19,653 nt of DNA from Baffinella frigidus (GCA_026770585.1 MU647603.1:53297-72949), one strand, 5' to 3'. Positions 1 to 6,775 are shown, numbered from the stretch's first letter. Numbers and translations are program-made. The notes: generated from the letters alone by a model not told the origin.

Positions 1-153
1 GAGGGTTGAGGGTTTAGGGTTCAGGGTTCAGGGTTCAGGGTTCAGGGTTGAGGGTTCAGGGTTCAGTGTTCAGGGTCCAGGGTTCAGGGTTCAGGGTTCA
101 GGGTTCAGGGTTCTGAGTTCAGGGTTCAGGGCTCTGGGTTCTGGGTTCATGGA

Positions 154-225
154 TTAGGGTCTAGAGAGGGCGGCGGAGATGTCGATGAGAGAGAGGACGT
201 TTGTTGCGGGGTTGAATATGCCTAC
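154..225 (-). pseudogene. second copy of the terminal exon of the propeller-repeat gene
   Basis: On the minus strand, CTAG is followed by an open frame reading VGIFNPATNVLSLIDISAA and a few more residues to a TAA at 154-156. It is a paralogue of the exon at 363-419 (VGIFNPATNAFSLIDIS) and matches the second half of the repeat motif VGVFDPATRLFSVVD in the exon at 2544-2903. The AG-G acceptor context and phase 0 are the same as in the other copy. It may be an alternative terminal exon or a relic of tandem duplication. Sequence alone cannot say which copy is used. Confidence 0.5.
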
Positions 226-278
226 CTAGCGTGGGGTTTGGGGTGCACCTGGGTTGGAGTTTCGCGTTGACAATAACA

Positions 279-326
279 TCTCTCTCTCTCTCTCTCTCCG
301 ACGCTATCTCGCTCCCCCCCCCCCCC
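279..326. repeat. CT microsatellite and poly-C tract
   Basis: A (CT)n run at about 279-298 is followed by a 13-base C homopolymer at 314-326. Both lie between the two copies of the terminal exon. They are simple sequence with no coding content. Confidence 0.9.
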
Positions 327-362
327 ACTCTCCCTCCCTCCTTGGGGGGTACAGGGGTAAGG

Positions 363-419
363 GGTTCAGGAGATGTCGATGAGGGAGAAGGCGTTCGTTG
401 CAGGGTTGAATATGCCTAC
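363..419 (-). CDS. terminal exon of propeller-repeat protein (partial gene)
   Basis: The minus strand reads VGIFNPATNAFSLIDIS after an ACAAG acceptor, in phase 0, and then reaches TGA at 363-365. Spliced to the exon at 705-761 (ending VPYYEAK), it restores the repeat register FVPYYEAK-VGIFNPAT, which matches the uninterrupted motif VPHSADNVGVFDPAT of the large upstream exon. That register match is the main reason for calling it a real exon. The intron in between (420-704) is telomere-like repeat. It is the fourth and last exon in the model 2903-2544, 1004-891, 761-705, 419-363. Confidence 0.5.
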
Positions 420-704
420 CTTGTGTGGGGTTTGGGGTGTTGGGGTTTAGGGTTTAGGATTTGGGGTTTGGGGTTCAGGGTTTAGGGCGTTAAGGTTTGG
501 TGTGTAGTGTTTAGTGTTGAGTGTTGAGTGTTTGCTATGTTTAGGGTTTACTAGGTTTAGGGTTCAGGGTTTGGAGTTTACCAGGTTTAGTGTTGAGTGT
601 TTAATGTTTAGTGTTTAGGGTGTGGGGTTTCGAGTTAGGGTATAGGGTTCAGGGTTCAGGGTTCAGGGTTCAGGGTTTAGGGTCTAGGGTTTTGGAGTTT
701 TCAC

Positions 705-761
705 CTTAGCCTCGTAGTACGGCACAAAGACCACCACCCCACTCGGCGCCAGCACCCCCCC
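705..761 (-). CDS. 19-codon exon of propeller-repeat protein
   Basis: The minus strand reads GGVLAPSGVVVFVPYYEAK, exactly 57 nt, bounded by GAACAG at the acceptor and AAG followed by GTGAAA at the donor. Both ends are phase 0. The peptide is the front half of the repeat motif (GGVLxPxGxVxFVP). It sits between an exon ending mid-repeat at 891 and one starting mid-repeat at 419, so splicing keeps the repeat continuous. Such motifs are typical of beta-propeller-like beta-strand repeats. The function of this family is not known to me. The upstream intron (762-890) is 129 bp and the downstream intron 285 bp. Confidence 0.55.
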
Positions 762-890
762 CTGTTCCAGGGCCAAATCCCGATTTCAGCTCCCTCGATT
801 TCCGCCTCGCATTCCAGGCGAATGGCGCAAACGCCCGCCTGAAACCCCAAACGTCAGATTCACGATTTGGTCCGCTTTGGAGCGTACCAC

Positions 891-1004
891 GAACTTGCAG
901 GCGAGGGGGGGCGGGAGCGAAGAAGAGACGTCGACTGTCGAGAAGAGGCGAGTGGCAGGGTCGAACACTCCGACGTCGTTGGCGCCGTGCGGCACGAATA
1001 TGAT
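891..1004 (-). CDS. 38-codon exon of propeller-repeat protein
   Basis: The exon starts after GCCGCAG on the minus strand with IIFVPHGANDVGVFDPATRL and continues FSTVDVSSSLPPPLACKF, 114 nt in all, phase 0 at both ends. TACTAAC, a canonical branch-point string, lies about 16 nt upstream of the acceptor AG. The donor that keeps the repeat register is GTGGTA, which is weak. The upstream exon ends GGVLVPSGK, so the joint PSGK-IIFVPH falls inside one beta-strand motif. The frame stays open past the donor to 786, but the extra residues no longer resemble the repeat. This start-of-exon is duplicated at 1143-1174. Confidence 0.6.
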
Positions 1005-1040
1005 CTGCGGCGCGTCCCAGGTTAGTACCAGAGCGTCCTT

Positions 1041-1306
1041 GTTAGTACGGGTCACGTCCGATAACAACACTCAAGTAAGTACGGGGCGCGTCCGATAAAA
1101 ACACTCAAGTTAGTACGGGGCACGTCCGATAACAACACTCAGACGTCGTTTGCGCCGTGCGGCACGAATATGATCTGCGGCACGTCCTAGGTTAGTCCCG
1201 AAATACATACCAACACACCTCTTGTCTCTTTACCGTATCTTACTTATACCCGACAAGTACCAGAGCGTCCTTGTTAGTACGGGGCACGTCCGATAACAAC
1301 ACTCAA
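1041..1306. repeat. 34-bp tandem repeat carrying TACTAAC on the minus strand
   Basis: Three adjacent 34-bp units start at 1041, 1075 and 1109. A fourth copy begins at 1273 with the start of another at 1307. Most units begin GTTAGTACGG on plus, which is CCGTACTAAC on minus, i.e. a branch-point consensus placed upstream of the acceptor at 1005. A copy of the exon start (1143-1174) is embedded between units. About 60 bp of unrelated sequence (1200-1258) separates the blocks. Confidence 0.8.
1143..1174 (-). pseudogene. decoy copy of the acceptor and start of the 1004 exon
   Basis: The minus strand repeats CTAACCTAGGACGTGCCGCAG (branch string to acceptor, with small changes) and then reads IIFVPHGANDV before running into the 34-bp repeat. 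It therefore copies the 3' splice site and about eleven codons of the downstream exon. The copy has no donor and could not make a full exon. Confidence 0.7.
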
Positions 1307-1339
1307 GTTAGTACGGGGCGTCGTTTGCGAAAAATGTTT

Positions 1340-1415
1340 TTCTGCAGATCCTTTCTACGGAAGGGCGTGTCGTTGGGCCATGTTGGGAGAAGTTAAAACC
1401 TAAAGGACCTAAAGG
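1340..1415 (+). repeat. dispersed repeat A, copy 1
   Basis: This block contains CTACGGAAGGGCGTGTCGTT, then ATGTTGGGAGAA and AAAACCTAAAGGACCTAAAG. The same block recurs at 3876-3941 and 4032-4109 on plus and at 18520-18601 on minus. It has no terminal inverted repeats that I can see. It translates to a GRVVGxCWxKLKPKGPKG-like string in the copies at 3.9-4.1 kb, but stops and truncations make a gene unlikely. Confidence 0.75.
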
Positions 1416-1431
1416 GCCGTGTGGGACGAAT

Positions 1432-1576
1432 TTATCCGGGGAAACCTATTTTTCTTTAGTTTGATGGCAAGGAAATTTACTACATAAATGCTTTAATATT
1501 ACTAATAAGAACGAATTGTGTAGTAATTTTATTTTCCTTGCCATCAAACTACAGAAAAATAGATTTCCCCGGATAA
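1432..1576. mobile_element. foldback (MITE-like) element, family B copy 1
   Basis: Long inverted arms (about 1432-1475 and 1531-1576) begin TTATCCGGGGAAA and end TTTCCCCGGATAA. The inner core is 1466-1542, with GGCAAGGAAATTTACTAC facing GTAGTA..CCTTGCC. The core AATGCTTTAATA and the TACTAC/GTAGTA arms recur in the elements at 10214-10396 and 11030-11158. There is no coding capacity, so any transposase would have to act in trans. TA flanks the TCCGGGG ends, which fits TA target duplication. Confidence 0.85.
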
Positions 1577-1625
1577 GGACGAATGTGATCTGGAAAAAGG
1601 TTTTGGGGTTTCCAAGGATAGATTG

Positions 1626-1825
1626 TTATGGATGATTAGGGTTTGGGTTTGGGGGTTTGGGGGTTTGGGGGCTGCGGTTGGGGATTGGGGTGGTGTTCTG
1701 GGTTCTGGGGGTTGGGGGTTGGGTAATGGGGATTGGGAGTTGGGGGTTGGGCTGGGTGACTGGGTTTCTGGGGTTCGTGTTTGGGGTTCGGGGTTCGGGA
1801 TTGAAGTTCGGGGTTCGGGTTGTGG
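1626..1825. repeat. degenerate TTTGGGG/TTGGGGG array
   Basis: G-rich plus-strand repeats of the telomere-like type lie inside the intron 2543-1005 of the minus-strand gene, so the transcript would carry the C-rich strand. Open frames on both strands here are proline-rich or glycine/tryptophan-rich repeat translations. Confidence 0.85.
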
Positions 1826-1964
1826 CCACCAGCCCTTCGAGGCGGACCAAATCGAGGCTGGAGCATGCGCCAGCATCCCTGGCGGCACCTTCGAAAACGA
1901 ATGTGCCGCCCAAGTAAATGGCTCTAAACAATCGTCGATTTGGTCCGCCTCGCAGGGCTGGTGG
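1826..1964. mobile_element. 139-bp foldback element with 30-bp arms
   Basis: The arms at 1826-1855 and 1935-1964 are inverted copies with one mismatch in 30. They contain GCGGACCAAATC and its complement GATTTGGTCCGC. The spacer is 79 bp. The 12-mer GATTTGGTCCGC also occurs near 864 and the complement GCGGACCAAATC near 14659, so the arms may belong to a dispersed family. No coding content. Confidence 0.8.
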
Positions 1965-2001
1965 GGGTTTGGAGGTCGACCTTGCCGCTGGGTGGTTTTA
2001 A

Positions 2002-2149
2002 TCCGGGGACATATTTAATTTCAAAGAAAACGGATCCCTATTTGTTCATAGGAGTTGGACGATGGTTAACTAGGGCCCTAATTAAATTAAATTAGGGCCA
2101 GAATCCGGTTTGACAGGCCATTTTCTTTTAAATTAAACATGTTCCCGGA
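2002..2149. mobile_element. foldback element, family G copy 1
   Basis: The element is bounded by TCCGGGGACATATTTAATTT and the inverted AAATTAAACATGTTCCCGGA. It aligns end to end with the reverse complement of 10414-10558, including the interior GGATCCCTA, GAGTTGGACGA and TAGGGCCCTAA strings. That makes it a genuine two-copy family in this window. It sits in the propeller-gene intron. Confidence 0.85.
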
Positions 2150-2232
2150 GGAGTTTGGGGTTTGGGGTGTTCGGGTTCGGGTTTGTTCCTTGGGTTTGGA
2201 GATCGACCTTGCCGCTGGGCGGTTTGGGGGTT

Positions 2233-2340
2233 CTAGCTCTGTCCCACTTAGATTTGGGCTCCCCATAAATTCGCCCCCCACCAAATTTACGGAGGGGTCA
2301 AAATTCACCTGTGAAATTGTTCCAAGTAGGACAGAGCTAG
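2233..2340. mobile_element. 108-bp foldback element with 17-bp ends
   Basis: CTAGCTCTGTCCCACTT at 2233-2249 faces AAGTAGGACAGAGCTAG at 2324-2340 with one mismatch. The interior is AT- and C-rich without an open frame. It interrupts the telomere-like array. Confidence 0.7.
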
Positions 2341-2543
2341 GGTTTGGGGTGTTCGGTTTCAGGTTTGTTCTTTGGGCTTGGGGGTGGAACCTGCCGCTGG
2401 ACATGGTTTTTTGGCAAGTGGTTAGATGATGGGGTTTGGGGTTCGGGTTGTGGGTTTGGGGGTGGAACTTGCCACGGCATGGGTTTTTGGCATGTGGTTT
2501 GGATGATGGGGTTTGGGGTTCGGGTTGTGGGTTTGGGGTTGAC

Positions 2544-2903
2544 CTTGCCACTCGGCACCAGCACCCCCCCCATGTACTTTCCCACGGTCGAGTTTGCGTC
2601 AGAAAGGGGCAGGTCGACGACCGAGAAGAGCCGGGTCGCCGGGTCGAAGACCCCGACGTTGTCCGCGCTGTGCGGCACGAAGACGACGTTGCCCGTAGGG
2701 TCCAGCACCCCCCCCGCGTACTTCCACACGCTGGATATGGAGGCGGAGATGTCGATGGTGGCTAGGGTGGCGCGCCCCGCGTCGTACCCCGGCACCGGCA
2801 CGAGCGCGCGCGCCGTGTAGGTAGGCGGGGGTTGGTAGGCGGTCGGGTACTCCACGGTGAAGGGTCCTGAGCTGTGGATCCACGACGAAACCGGCGTCCC
2901 GTC
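2544..2903 (-). CDS. 120-codon exon of beta-propeller-like repeat protein
   Basis: On the minus strand an open exon of exactly 360 nt runs from CCTGACAG at the acceptor to GGCAAG followed by GTCAAC at the donor, phase 0 at both ends. It starts DGTPVSSWIHSS. It contains ATIDISASISSVWKYAGGVL, then VVFVPHSADNVGVFDPATRL, FSVVDLP, and ends KYMGGVLVPSGK. So it holds one full repeat of about 45 residues and parts of two more. Such tandem GGVL..FVP..NVGVFDP motifs suggest a beta-propeller-like fold; the biological role is unknown to me. Further 5' exons must lie upstream of 2910 and were not found. An initiator ATG at 2853-2855 exists in frame, but the splice-like acceptor makes an internal exon more likely. 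Confidence 0.65.
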
Positions 2904-3273
2904 CTGTCAGGGTTTGTGAGTCTCGATCACCACCAACCCTTCCTCACGGGAAAAATCTTTCTAAAAACTTGTGTTGGGGCGTGGCTTGGGAGGGGGAGGA
3001 CCGCAGGTGCCGCGATAGGGACACCGAGCGAAGCACACGCCATGGAGAGGAGGAGGAAGGGGGCGAGAGAGGCCGGAGGCATTGTTTAGTGTCGCAACTG
3101 GGGGACGAGATTTTGCAAGGAACCAAGGAACTTCTGGTCAAATTTTGATGCCGAAACTCAAAAGTCACTTTCTGAAAATTGGGCAATAATCCGAGGGGGC
3201 CCCAACCCTTCGCGAAATAACGAAATTGAGCCATTCCTATAGGAATGTGAAAATCCCAAAAACATGTGTCCTC
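2904..3273. other. no recognised gene
   Basis: Next to the acceptor at 2904 lies intron-like sequence, then GGAGGAGGAAGG-type purine-rich sequence (about 3040-3080) and moderately AT-rich sequence. A minus-strand frame stays open from 3462 to 2944, but it spans an inverted repeat and shows no family motif. Confidence 0.4.
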
Positions 3274-3541
3274 TAACTTCTGATCCCCTCTGCCGATTTC
3301 ACTTTTCTCGACGGTTCTGAATTTCTCATCACGCCCTCTCCAAACCCACTCGTTGAAGTATCTCCAGCGGAGCACATGAAGATGCCAAAAACTCGCTTTG
3401 TTCGTGGAAAGTTGACTAAAACGGCGGACCTGTTTCTGGGCCTCTGGCGCCATACATTCCACCTAGTGATTGAAAGAGGGCGTCCTCATGATTCCAGAAC
3501 CGTCGAGAAAAGTAAAATCGGCACACGGGGTCAAAAGTTAA
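3274..3541. mobile_element. large inverted repeat with ORF-like arms
   Basis: Arms of about 70 bp (3274-3342 and 3466-3541) face each other. The best segment is a perfect 19-bp match, ACTTTTCTCGACGGTTCTG at 3301-3319 against 3495-3513. Read outward from the centre, both arms encode a related peptide (RTVEKSxIG....QKL) on opposite strands. The open frames that cross it (minus 2944-3462, plus 3376-3624) are therefore probably repeat-derived and not host genes. The 120-bp centre has no recognised content. Confidence 0.65.
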
Positions 3542-3620
3542 AGCCCCGAACGTCCCCACAGAGGTCCGGACGGGCCCGCCTCGGGGTCTCGGCACTTCCC
3601 GATCGCCTGTATCTTGTTCC

Positions 3621-3715
3621 CTGACACTCGTAACTTGGGGGTTCCAATCGCAAAGATTCTTAGAATCTTGAGGGCTACAACTTCACAATAGGAACCCCTA
3701 AGTTACGAGTGTTAG
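3621..3715. mobile_element. 95-bp foldback element
   Basis: CTGACACTCGTAACTTGGGG.. at 3621-3645 is inverted at 3691-3715 (..CCCCTAAGTTACGAGTGTTAG) with about two mismatches in 25. There is a short unique loop and no coding capacity. Confidence 0.75.
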
Positions 3716-3875
3716 GTAAACATGTTCCTGTGCAAAACGGTCGATAGGGCCCCCTCAATAATCCCAATAAATTTAGGATCCTACAAACCGAATTATTTAT
3801 GTCAACATTTGGGGGGGGAAATCGAGGCCAACAAACAGATGCAACATTTTGTTGAGGTTTGACCATCAACCTGGT

Positions 3876-4109
3876 TCTTTCTACGGAAGGGCGTGTCGTT
3901 GGCGTATGTTGGGACAAATTAAAACCTAAAGGACCTAAAGGAATAATTTCCGGTGTCTGTCTATTGTGGGAGCTCGAAGAACCTCGAGGACCTAAAGGAT
4001 CAAGGCTACTTCGACTGTCGAAGGGGGGCGTTTCTCTGCAGATCCCTTCTACGGAACGGCGTGTCGTTGGCATATGTTGGGAGAAATTAAAACCTAAAGG
4101 ACCTAAAGG
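3876..4109 (+). repeat. dispersed repeat A, copies 2 and 3
   Basis: Two direct copies of CTACGG..GGCGTGTCGTTGG..ATGTTGGGA..AAACCTAAAGGACC start at 3876 and about 4032. Between them lies a related block (CCGGTGTCTGTCTATTGTGGGAGCTCGAAGAACC, split here as CCGGTGTC.. and GAGCTCGAAGAACC) that recurs at 5822-5880. The frame 3859-4164 is open through both copies, but it is mostly repeat peptide (KLKPKGPKG twice). I do not call it a gene. Confidence 0.7.
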
Positions 4110-4321
4110 CGAGCTGCGGTCCTATCGAGATTTTTCGGTCAGGCCAAGGCCCGTGGTATCGTAGGTCCTTTAAGAATGCTCTCTCGCTCGGTGCCCACAC
4201 CGGGGACCCTCCCACTGATTTGGAGATCGTTGAGCTTGAGTTAGTAATGGCAAGCAGAGTCGTGAAGCGAACGCCTCCGACGCTAAGGTAGGTAGATCCG
4301 GTTGTACATTTAGGTCCTTAG
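4110..4321. other. no recognised feature
   Basis: Mixed-composition sequence between dispersed repeat A and the tandem duplication. I see no conserved motif, hairpin or open frame of note. Confidence 0.4.
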
Positions 4322-4471
4322 TTAAGAAGCACTTAGTTCGAGCCCTCTCTGGACGCTTTAAGTTTACGGTCCGACGTCATAAGTTCAATAAAAGTCTCTT
4401 CTCCTTAAGAAGCACTTAGTTCGAACCCTCTTTTACGGTCCGACGTCATAAGTTGAATAAAAGTCTTTTCC
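4322..4471. repeat. two-unit tandem duplication (83 and about 67 bp)
   Basis: TTAAGAAGCACTTAGTTCG starts at 4322 and again at 4405. Both units continue into TTTACGGTCCGACGTCATAA and AATAAAAGTCT. The second copy lacks about 16 bp. No gene is recognised. A minus-strand frame (4405-4656) overlaps the second unit and has no known motif. Confidence 0.8.
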
Positions 4472-4539
4472 TTTTTCTCTTTCACTTCTCCCGCGGCTGT
4501 GCTCACCGCGGCGTCTCGTTCCAACTGAGCAAGAAACGT

Positions 4540-4606
4540 GCGTGCTGCTGAACCTAACTGGAAATTCACCTTGAATTCAAGGTGAAAAGGAACTCGGCCG
4601 CTGCTG
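4540..4606. repeat. dispersed repeat with 22-bp EcoRI-type palindrome
   Basis: 4565-4586 is a perfect palindrome centred on GAATTC (TTCACCTTGAATTCAAGGTG..). Its surroundings (TAACTGGAAA on one side, AAAAGGAACTCGG..GCTGCTGAG on the other) match the reverse complement of 18236-18297. This is therefore a two-copy dispersed repeat. Confidence 0.7.
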
Positions 4607-4675
4607 AGTGGAAACCAACCCTCTTTGGAAATGCGTTCCGTGGCAATCCTAAACACGAAACTTTTTCCGCAGGGG

Positions 4676-5158
4676 TAGGGCCCAAACCCTAAACCTTGAA
4701 ATCCTAAACCTCAAACCCTAAATCCTAAACCTTACACCATAAATCATAAACCATAAACTTTAAACTCTAAACCCTAAACCCTAAACCCTAAACCATAAAC
4801 CACAAACCATAGACCATAAACCATAAACCATAAACTATAAGCCATAAACCATAAATCCTTACCGCATGAGTGGGGCTGAACCCCGAACCCTAATCATTAA
4901 TCTCTAAACCAGAGGTCAAAAATTAATCTCTCAACTTTCCCCTGAACCCTGACCCCTGAACCGTAAACCGTAAACCGTTAACCGTTAACCCTGAATCCTA
5001 ATCCCTCAACCCTAAACCCGAGTGTAAACCCTACTCCCTCAACTTTTAACGCTAAACCCTTAACCCCAAGCCCTCAACCGTAAACGCTAAACGCTGAACG
5101 CTAAACGCTAAACGCTAAACGCTAAACGCTAAACCCCAAACCCAAAACCCAAAACCAT
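4676..5158. repeat. C-rich telomere-like array (CCCTAAA, CCATAAA, CGCTAAA)
   Basis: The plus strand carries degenerate AAACCCTAA units with local homogenised runs: CCATAAA around 4795-4850 and CGCTAAA as a clean 7-bp tandem around 5086-5130. Its polarity is opposite to the arrays at 1-2545 and 7391-10170. No coding content. Confidence 0.85.
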
Positions 5159-5246
5159 CTCAGCAGGAGCGGGCTCCGGCCCTCGATCCACACTTCAACG
5201 AGTTCTGAGCCTCTGCCTCCAAAGTGGACGTTATCTCCAAAGTTGA

Positions 5247-5617
5247 CCTCCAAAGTTTTTTTCTCGATTTTTGTTTAACTGAGAAAAGAAACAAGCCGGT
5301 TTCCACCCGAAAAGGCACTTGAGACGTTCGATCCAGCATCACGTTGCTCGGCTTCAGATCCTGGTGCACGTACCTGGTTGAGGGACCGCGGCAGGTTATC
5401 TGTCAGAATTTCAGGACGCAACGGTTCGTTTCGTGGTACTAAATAGTGCGTAGCCACCCGGCGACACGCAACTCCTCGTCCTTTCAATTGTCCTTTCCCG
5501 GTTGTCGAGATTCCTCGAACGAGCTCGTGCTGCTGCAAACCTCTGAGTTTTTTTTAAAAAGGGTTTTTTAGATTTTTTTTACTGAGACAAGAAACAAATT
5601 GAAACAAACCGATTTCT
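5247..5617. repeat. direct repeats flanking the kinase-like exon
   Basis: A T-rich block ending in ACTGAGAAAAGAAACAAGCC and GGTTTC (5247-5303) is repeated imperfectly at 5539-5617 (ACTGAGACAAGAAACAAATT .. CCGATTTC). The kinase-loop exon lies between the two. On the minus strand both blocks are A-rich and could be intron sequence duplicated with the exon. Confidence 0.55.
5319..5373 (-). CDS. protein-kinase catalytic-loop exon fragment
   Basis: On the minus strand, CTCAACCAG (acceptor-like) is followed by YVHQDLKPSNVMLDRTSQ, then GTGCCT (weak donor-like). HxDLKPxN is the catalytic loop (subdomain VIB) of eukaryotic protein kinases. The catalytic Asp, the Lys and the metal-binding Asn are present, while the Arg of HRD is Gln. 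Only this loop is visible: I found neither the DFG exon downstream nor the glycine-loop/VAIK exons upstream. It may be one small exon of an intron-rich gene or an isolated relic. The motif is diagnostic even though the piece is short. Confidence 0.6.
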
Positions 5618-5649
5618 TGAGTGGAGCAAAAAACCTTCAAAAATGCATT

Positions 5650-5718
5650 TGGGCCCTGGGCAGAGGCCTACTGTAGGGTCCTAGGGGGGGGCGGTTTGTT
5701 ATGAGCGAGGTACCCCTC
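5650..5718. mobile_element. right half of a family E foldback element
   Basis: GCCTACTGTAGGGTCCTAGG .. GGTTTGTTATGAGCGAGGTACCCC matches the right half of the complete elements at 6921-7043 and 19172-19292. The left arm is absent. Confidence 0.8.
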
Positions 5719-5746
5719 TGCTGTGAAGCAACTTTGGCACGATATC

Positions 5747-5801
5747 AAAACCGAGGTCGAAAATCGACCTAAGCCAAGGTCGATTTTCGACCTTGGCTTT
5801 T
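5747..5801. repeat. near-perfect hairpin (17-bp arms, 6-nt loop)
   Basis: AGGTCGAAAATCGACCT at 5754-5770 faces AGGTCGATTTTCGACCT at 5777-5793. Looser pairing continues outward to AAAACC/GGCTTTT. It would form a stable cruciform or RNA hairpin. No partner gene is evident. Confidence 0.75.
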
Positions 5802-5821
5802 CCGTTTTCTGCAGTATAAGT

Positions 5822-5880
5822 TCCGGTGTCCGCCTATGTTGGGAGCTCGAAGAACCTAAAGGACCTAAAGGACCGTAGGA
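5822..5880 (+). repeat. dispersed repeat related to 3949-3995
   Basis: TTCCGGTGTC.GC.TATGTTGGGAGCTCGAAGAACC followed by ACCTAAAGGACC repeats the segment between copies 2 and 3 of repeat A. It is probably another fragment of the same dispersed family. Confidence 0.65.
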
Positions 5881-5990
5881 ACCCCCTTTGTCCCTACCAT
5901 AGGGCCTATGGATTACGTTTGGATGGATTGGTCCCTTCTCGCTCGGCAGCGGTATCTACGCTAGATCTGATCCTCGAGGGTGGTCAATCG

Positions 5991-6028
5991 CAAAAGTCAA
6001 CTCATCTGGAGCCTTGAGTCAACTTTTG
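5991..6028. repeat. perfect 14-bp hairpin
   Basis: CAAAAGTCAACTCA at 5991-6004 faces TGAGTCAACTTTTG at 6015-6028 with a 10-nt loop. Function unknown. It is not followed by a T-run on either strand that would suggest a terminator. Confidence 0.7.
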
Positions 6029-6427
6029 GCAGAATCCTCTCTGCCCCCCGCCCCGCCACTCGTGAGACCCCGGTTAGGAGGAGAGCCCAGGCCCAACCAC
6101 GAGCGCGATCTAAGATACCTTCATTAGTCAACCATCGAGGCTCATGACCTGTCCGACCGAGGCTCACAACCCGCCCGCCCGCCCGCGTCAGCCTATCGAC
6201 ACTGCCCCTCCCAAGCGGGGTCTCACCGGGGGAAAAGCGAGATTTGATAAGTTGATCAACCGACGGTGCACGCTATGGGGAGGGATTCGACGAGACCAGG
6301 GGGCTCAAGCTGCCCTCAACCCCCCCCCATACTTTATCCTCAAGCCCCGACGCGGGGAAACCCACCGGATTTGAGGCCTTCATGTATTTAAATTTGTTTT
6401 GTTGAATTTGTACCAGCGGGTTGACGA
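6029..6427. other. no recognised gene
   Basis: A mixed, partly C-rich stretch including CCCGCCCGCCCGC near 6176. The plus-strand frame 6144-6374 has no recognisable motif, no splice context and a repeat-like neighbourhood, so I do not call it. Confidence 0.4.
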
Positions 6428-6537
6428 CAGGGGCACCTCGCTCACAAGAACGCGCCTCCCCCCTAGGACCCTACAGTAGGCCTATGCCTATGGTCCTATG
6501 GTGGTCCTAGGGGGAGGCGCTTTCTTAAACGTCTAGC
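6428..6537. mobile_element. family E foldback element, right end lost
   Basis: It starts CAGGGGCACCTCGCTCACAA, contains CCCTAGGACCCTACAGTAGG and GGTCCTAGGG, and stops at GCTTTCTTAAAC, so the last about 20 bp of the right arm (TGAGCGAGGTACCCCTG) are missing. Confidence 0.8.
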
Positions 6538-6545
6538 TAGGGCCC

Positions 6546-6718
6546 TATCCATCAAGTGGCCAGGTGGTCGAATTCGACCCCCAAGAGGTCCTAGGCAGAT
6601 CCTAGGGCCCTACGGTAAGAGAGGTCCTAGGCAGGTCCTAGGGCCCTACGGTTAGAGAGGTCCTAGGCAGATCCTAGGGCCCTACGGTAGGGCGTATGCG
6701 TCTACTGGCCACTTCAGA
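6546..6718. mobile_element. family F foldback element with internal 36-bp x3 expansion
   Basis: The ends TATCCATCAAGTGGCC and GGCCACTTCAGAGG are diverged relatives of the TCCCTTAAGTGGCC ends of the intact copies at 17796-17895 and 18960-19060. Inside, GAGGTCCTAGGCAGATCC..CTACGG repeats three times with a 36-bp period (starts 6585, 6621, 6657). Intact copies have one unit, so this element expanded internally. Confidence 0.75.
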
Positions 6719-6775
6719 GGCCGTCCTCTCACAGACTCGAACCTCCCTCCTGCCCCTCTTCCACTTACAGGGGTA

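Larger units (their letters stand above)
1..704. repeat. degenerate telomere-like array (TTCAGGG/TTTAGGG/TTTGGGG)
   Basis: The plus strand is a run of imperfect 7-mers (TTCAGGG, TTTAGGG, TTTGGGG, TTGAGTG), G-rich on plus and C-rich on minus. The array is not a clean telomere: units vary constantly, and unique segments at about 154-235 and 363-425 interrupt it. Those segments are copies of one minus-strand exon. The array lies in the 3' part of the minus-strand beta-propeller-like gene and would be its intron or 3' flanking sequence. Translations of this stretch are repeat artefacts. Confidence 0.85.
1978..2477 (-). pseudogene. four decoy exon-end/donor copies inside the propeller-gene intron
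   Basis: The real exon ends (minus strand) CCGAGTGGCAAG then GTCAACC at 2544. Shorter relatives occur at 1978-1992 (CCCAGCGGCAAG then GTCGAC), 2205-2219 (CCCAGCGGCAAG then GTCGATC), 2387-2400 (CCAGCGGCAG then GTTCCA) and 2465-2477 (CCGTGGCAAG then TTCC, with GT lost). All but the first, which abuts the foldback at 1826-1964, are followed on the minus strand by CCCAAACCC-type repeat, as the real donor is. They look like tandem co-amplification of the last few exon bases, the donor and the array. Local periodicity of about 76 bp is visible between 2427 and 2545. Confidence 0.7.

Noticed and set aside
1-700. True chromosome end
   Set aside because: Units are strongly degenerate, mixed with exon fragments, and similar arrays occur throughout the window in both orientations, so this is interstitial repeat.
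1544-2551. Proline-rich minus-strand and Gly/Trp-rich plus-strand frames
   Set aside because: Same repeat artefact. The region is explained as intron of the propeller gene with foldbacks.
2944-3462. 172-codon minus-strand frame as a host gene
   Set aside because: It crosses an inverted repeat whose arms encode the same peptide, and no family motif is seen. Reported only as part of the element.
4405-4656. 83-codon minus-strand frame
   Set aside because: It overlaps a tandem duplication and a dispersed palindromic repeat. No motif or splice context.
5754-5793. Hairpin as a transcription terminator
   Set aside because: No adjacent gene end and no suitable T-tract. The window looks eukaryotic, where such terminators are not expected.
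6546-6718. 36-bp x3 repeat as a CRISPR array
   Set aside because: Units are directly adjacent with no spacers and lie inside a foldback element.
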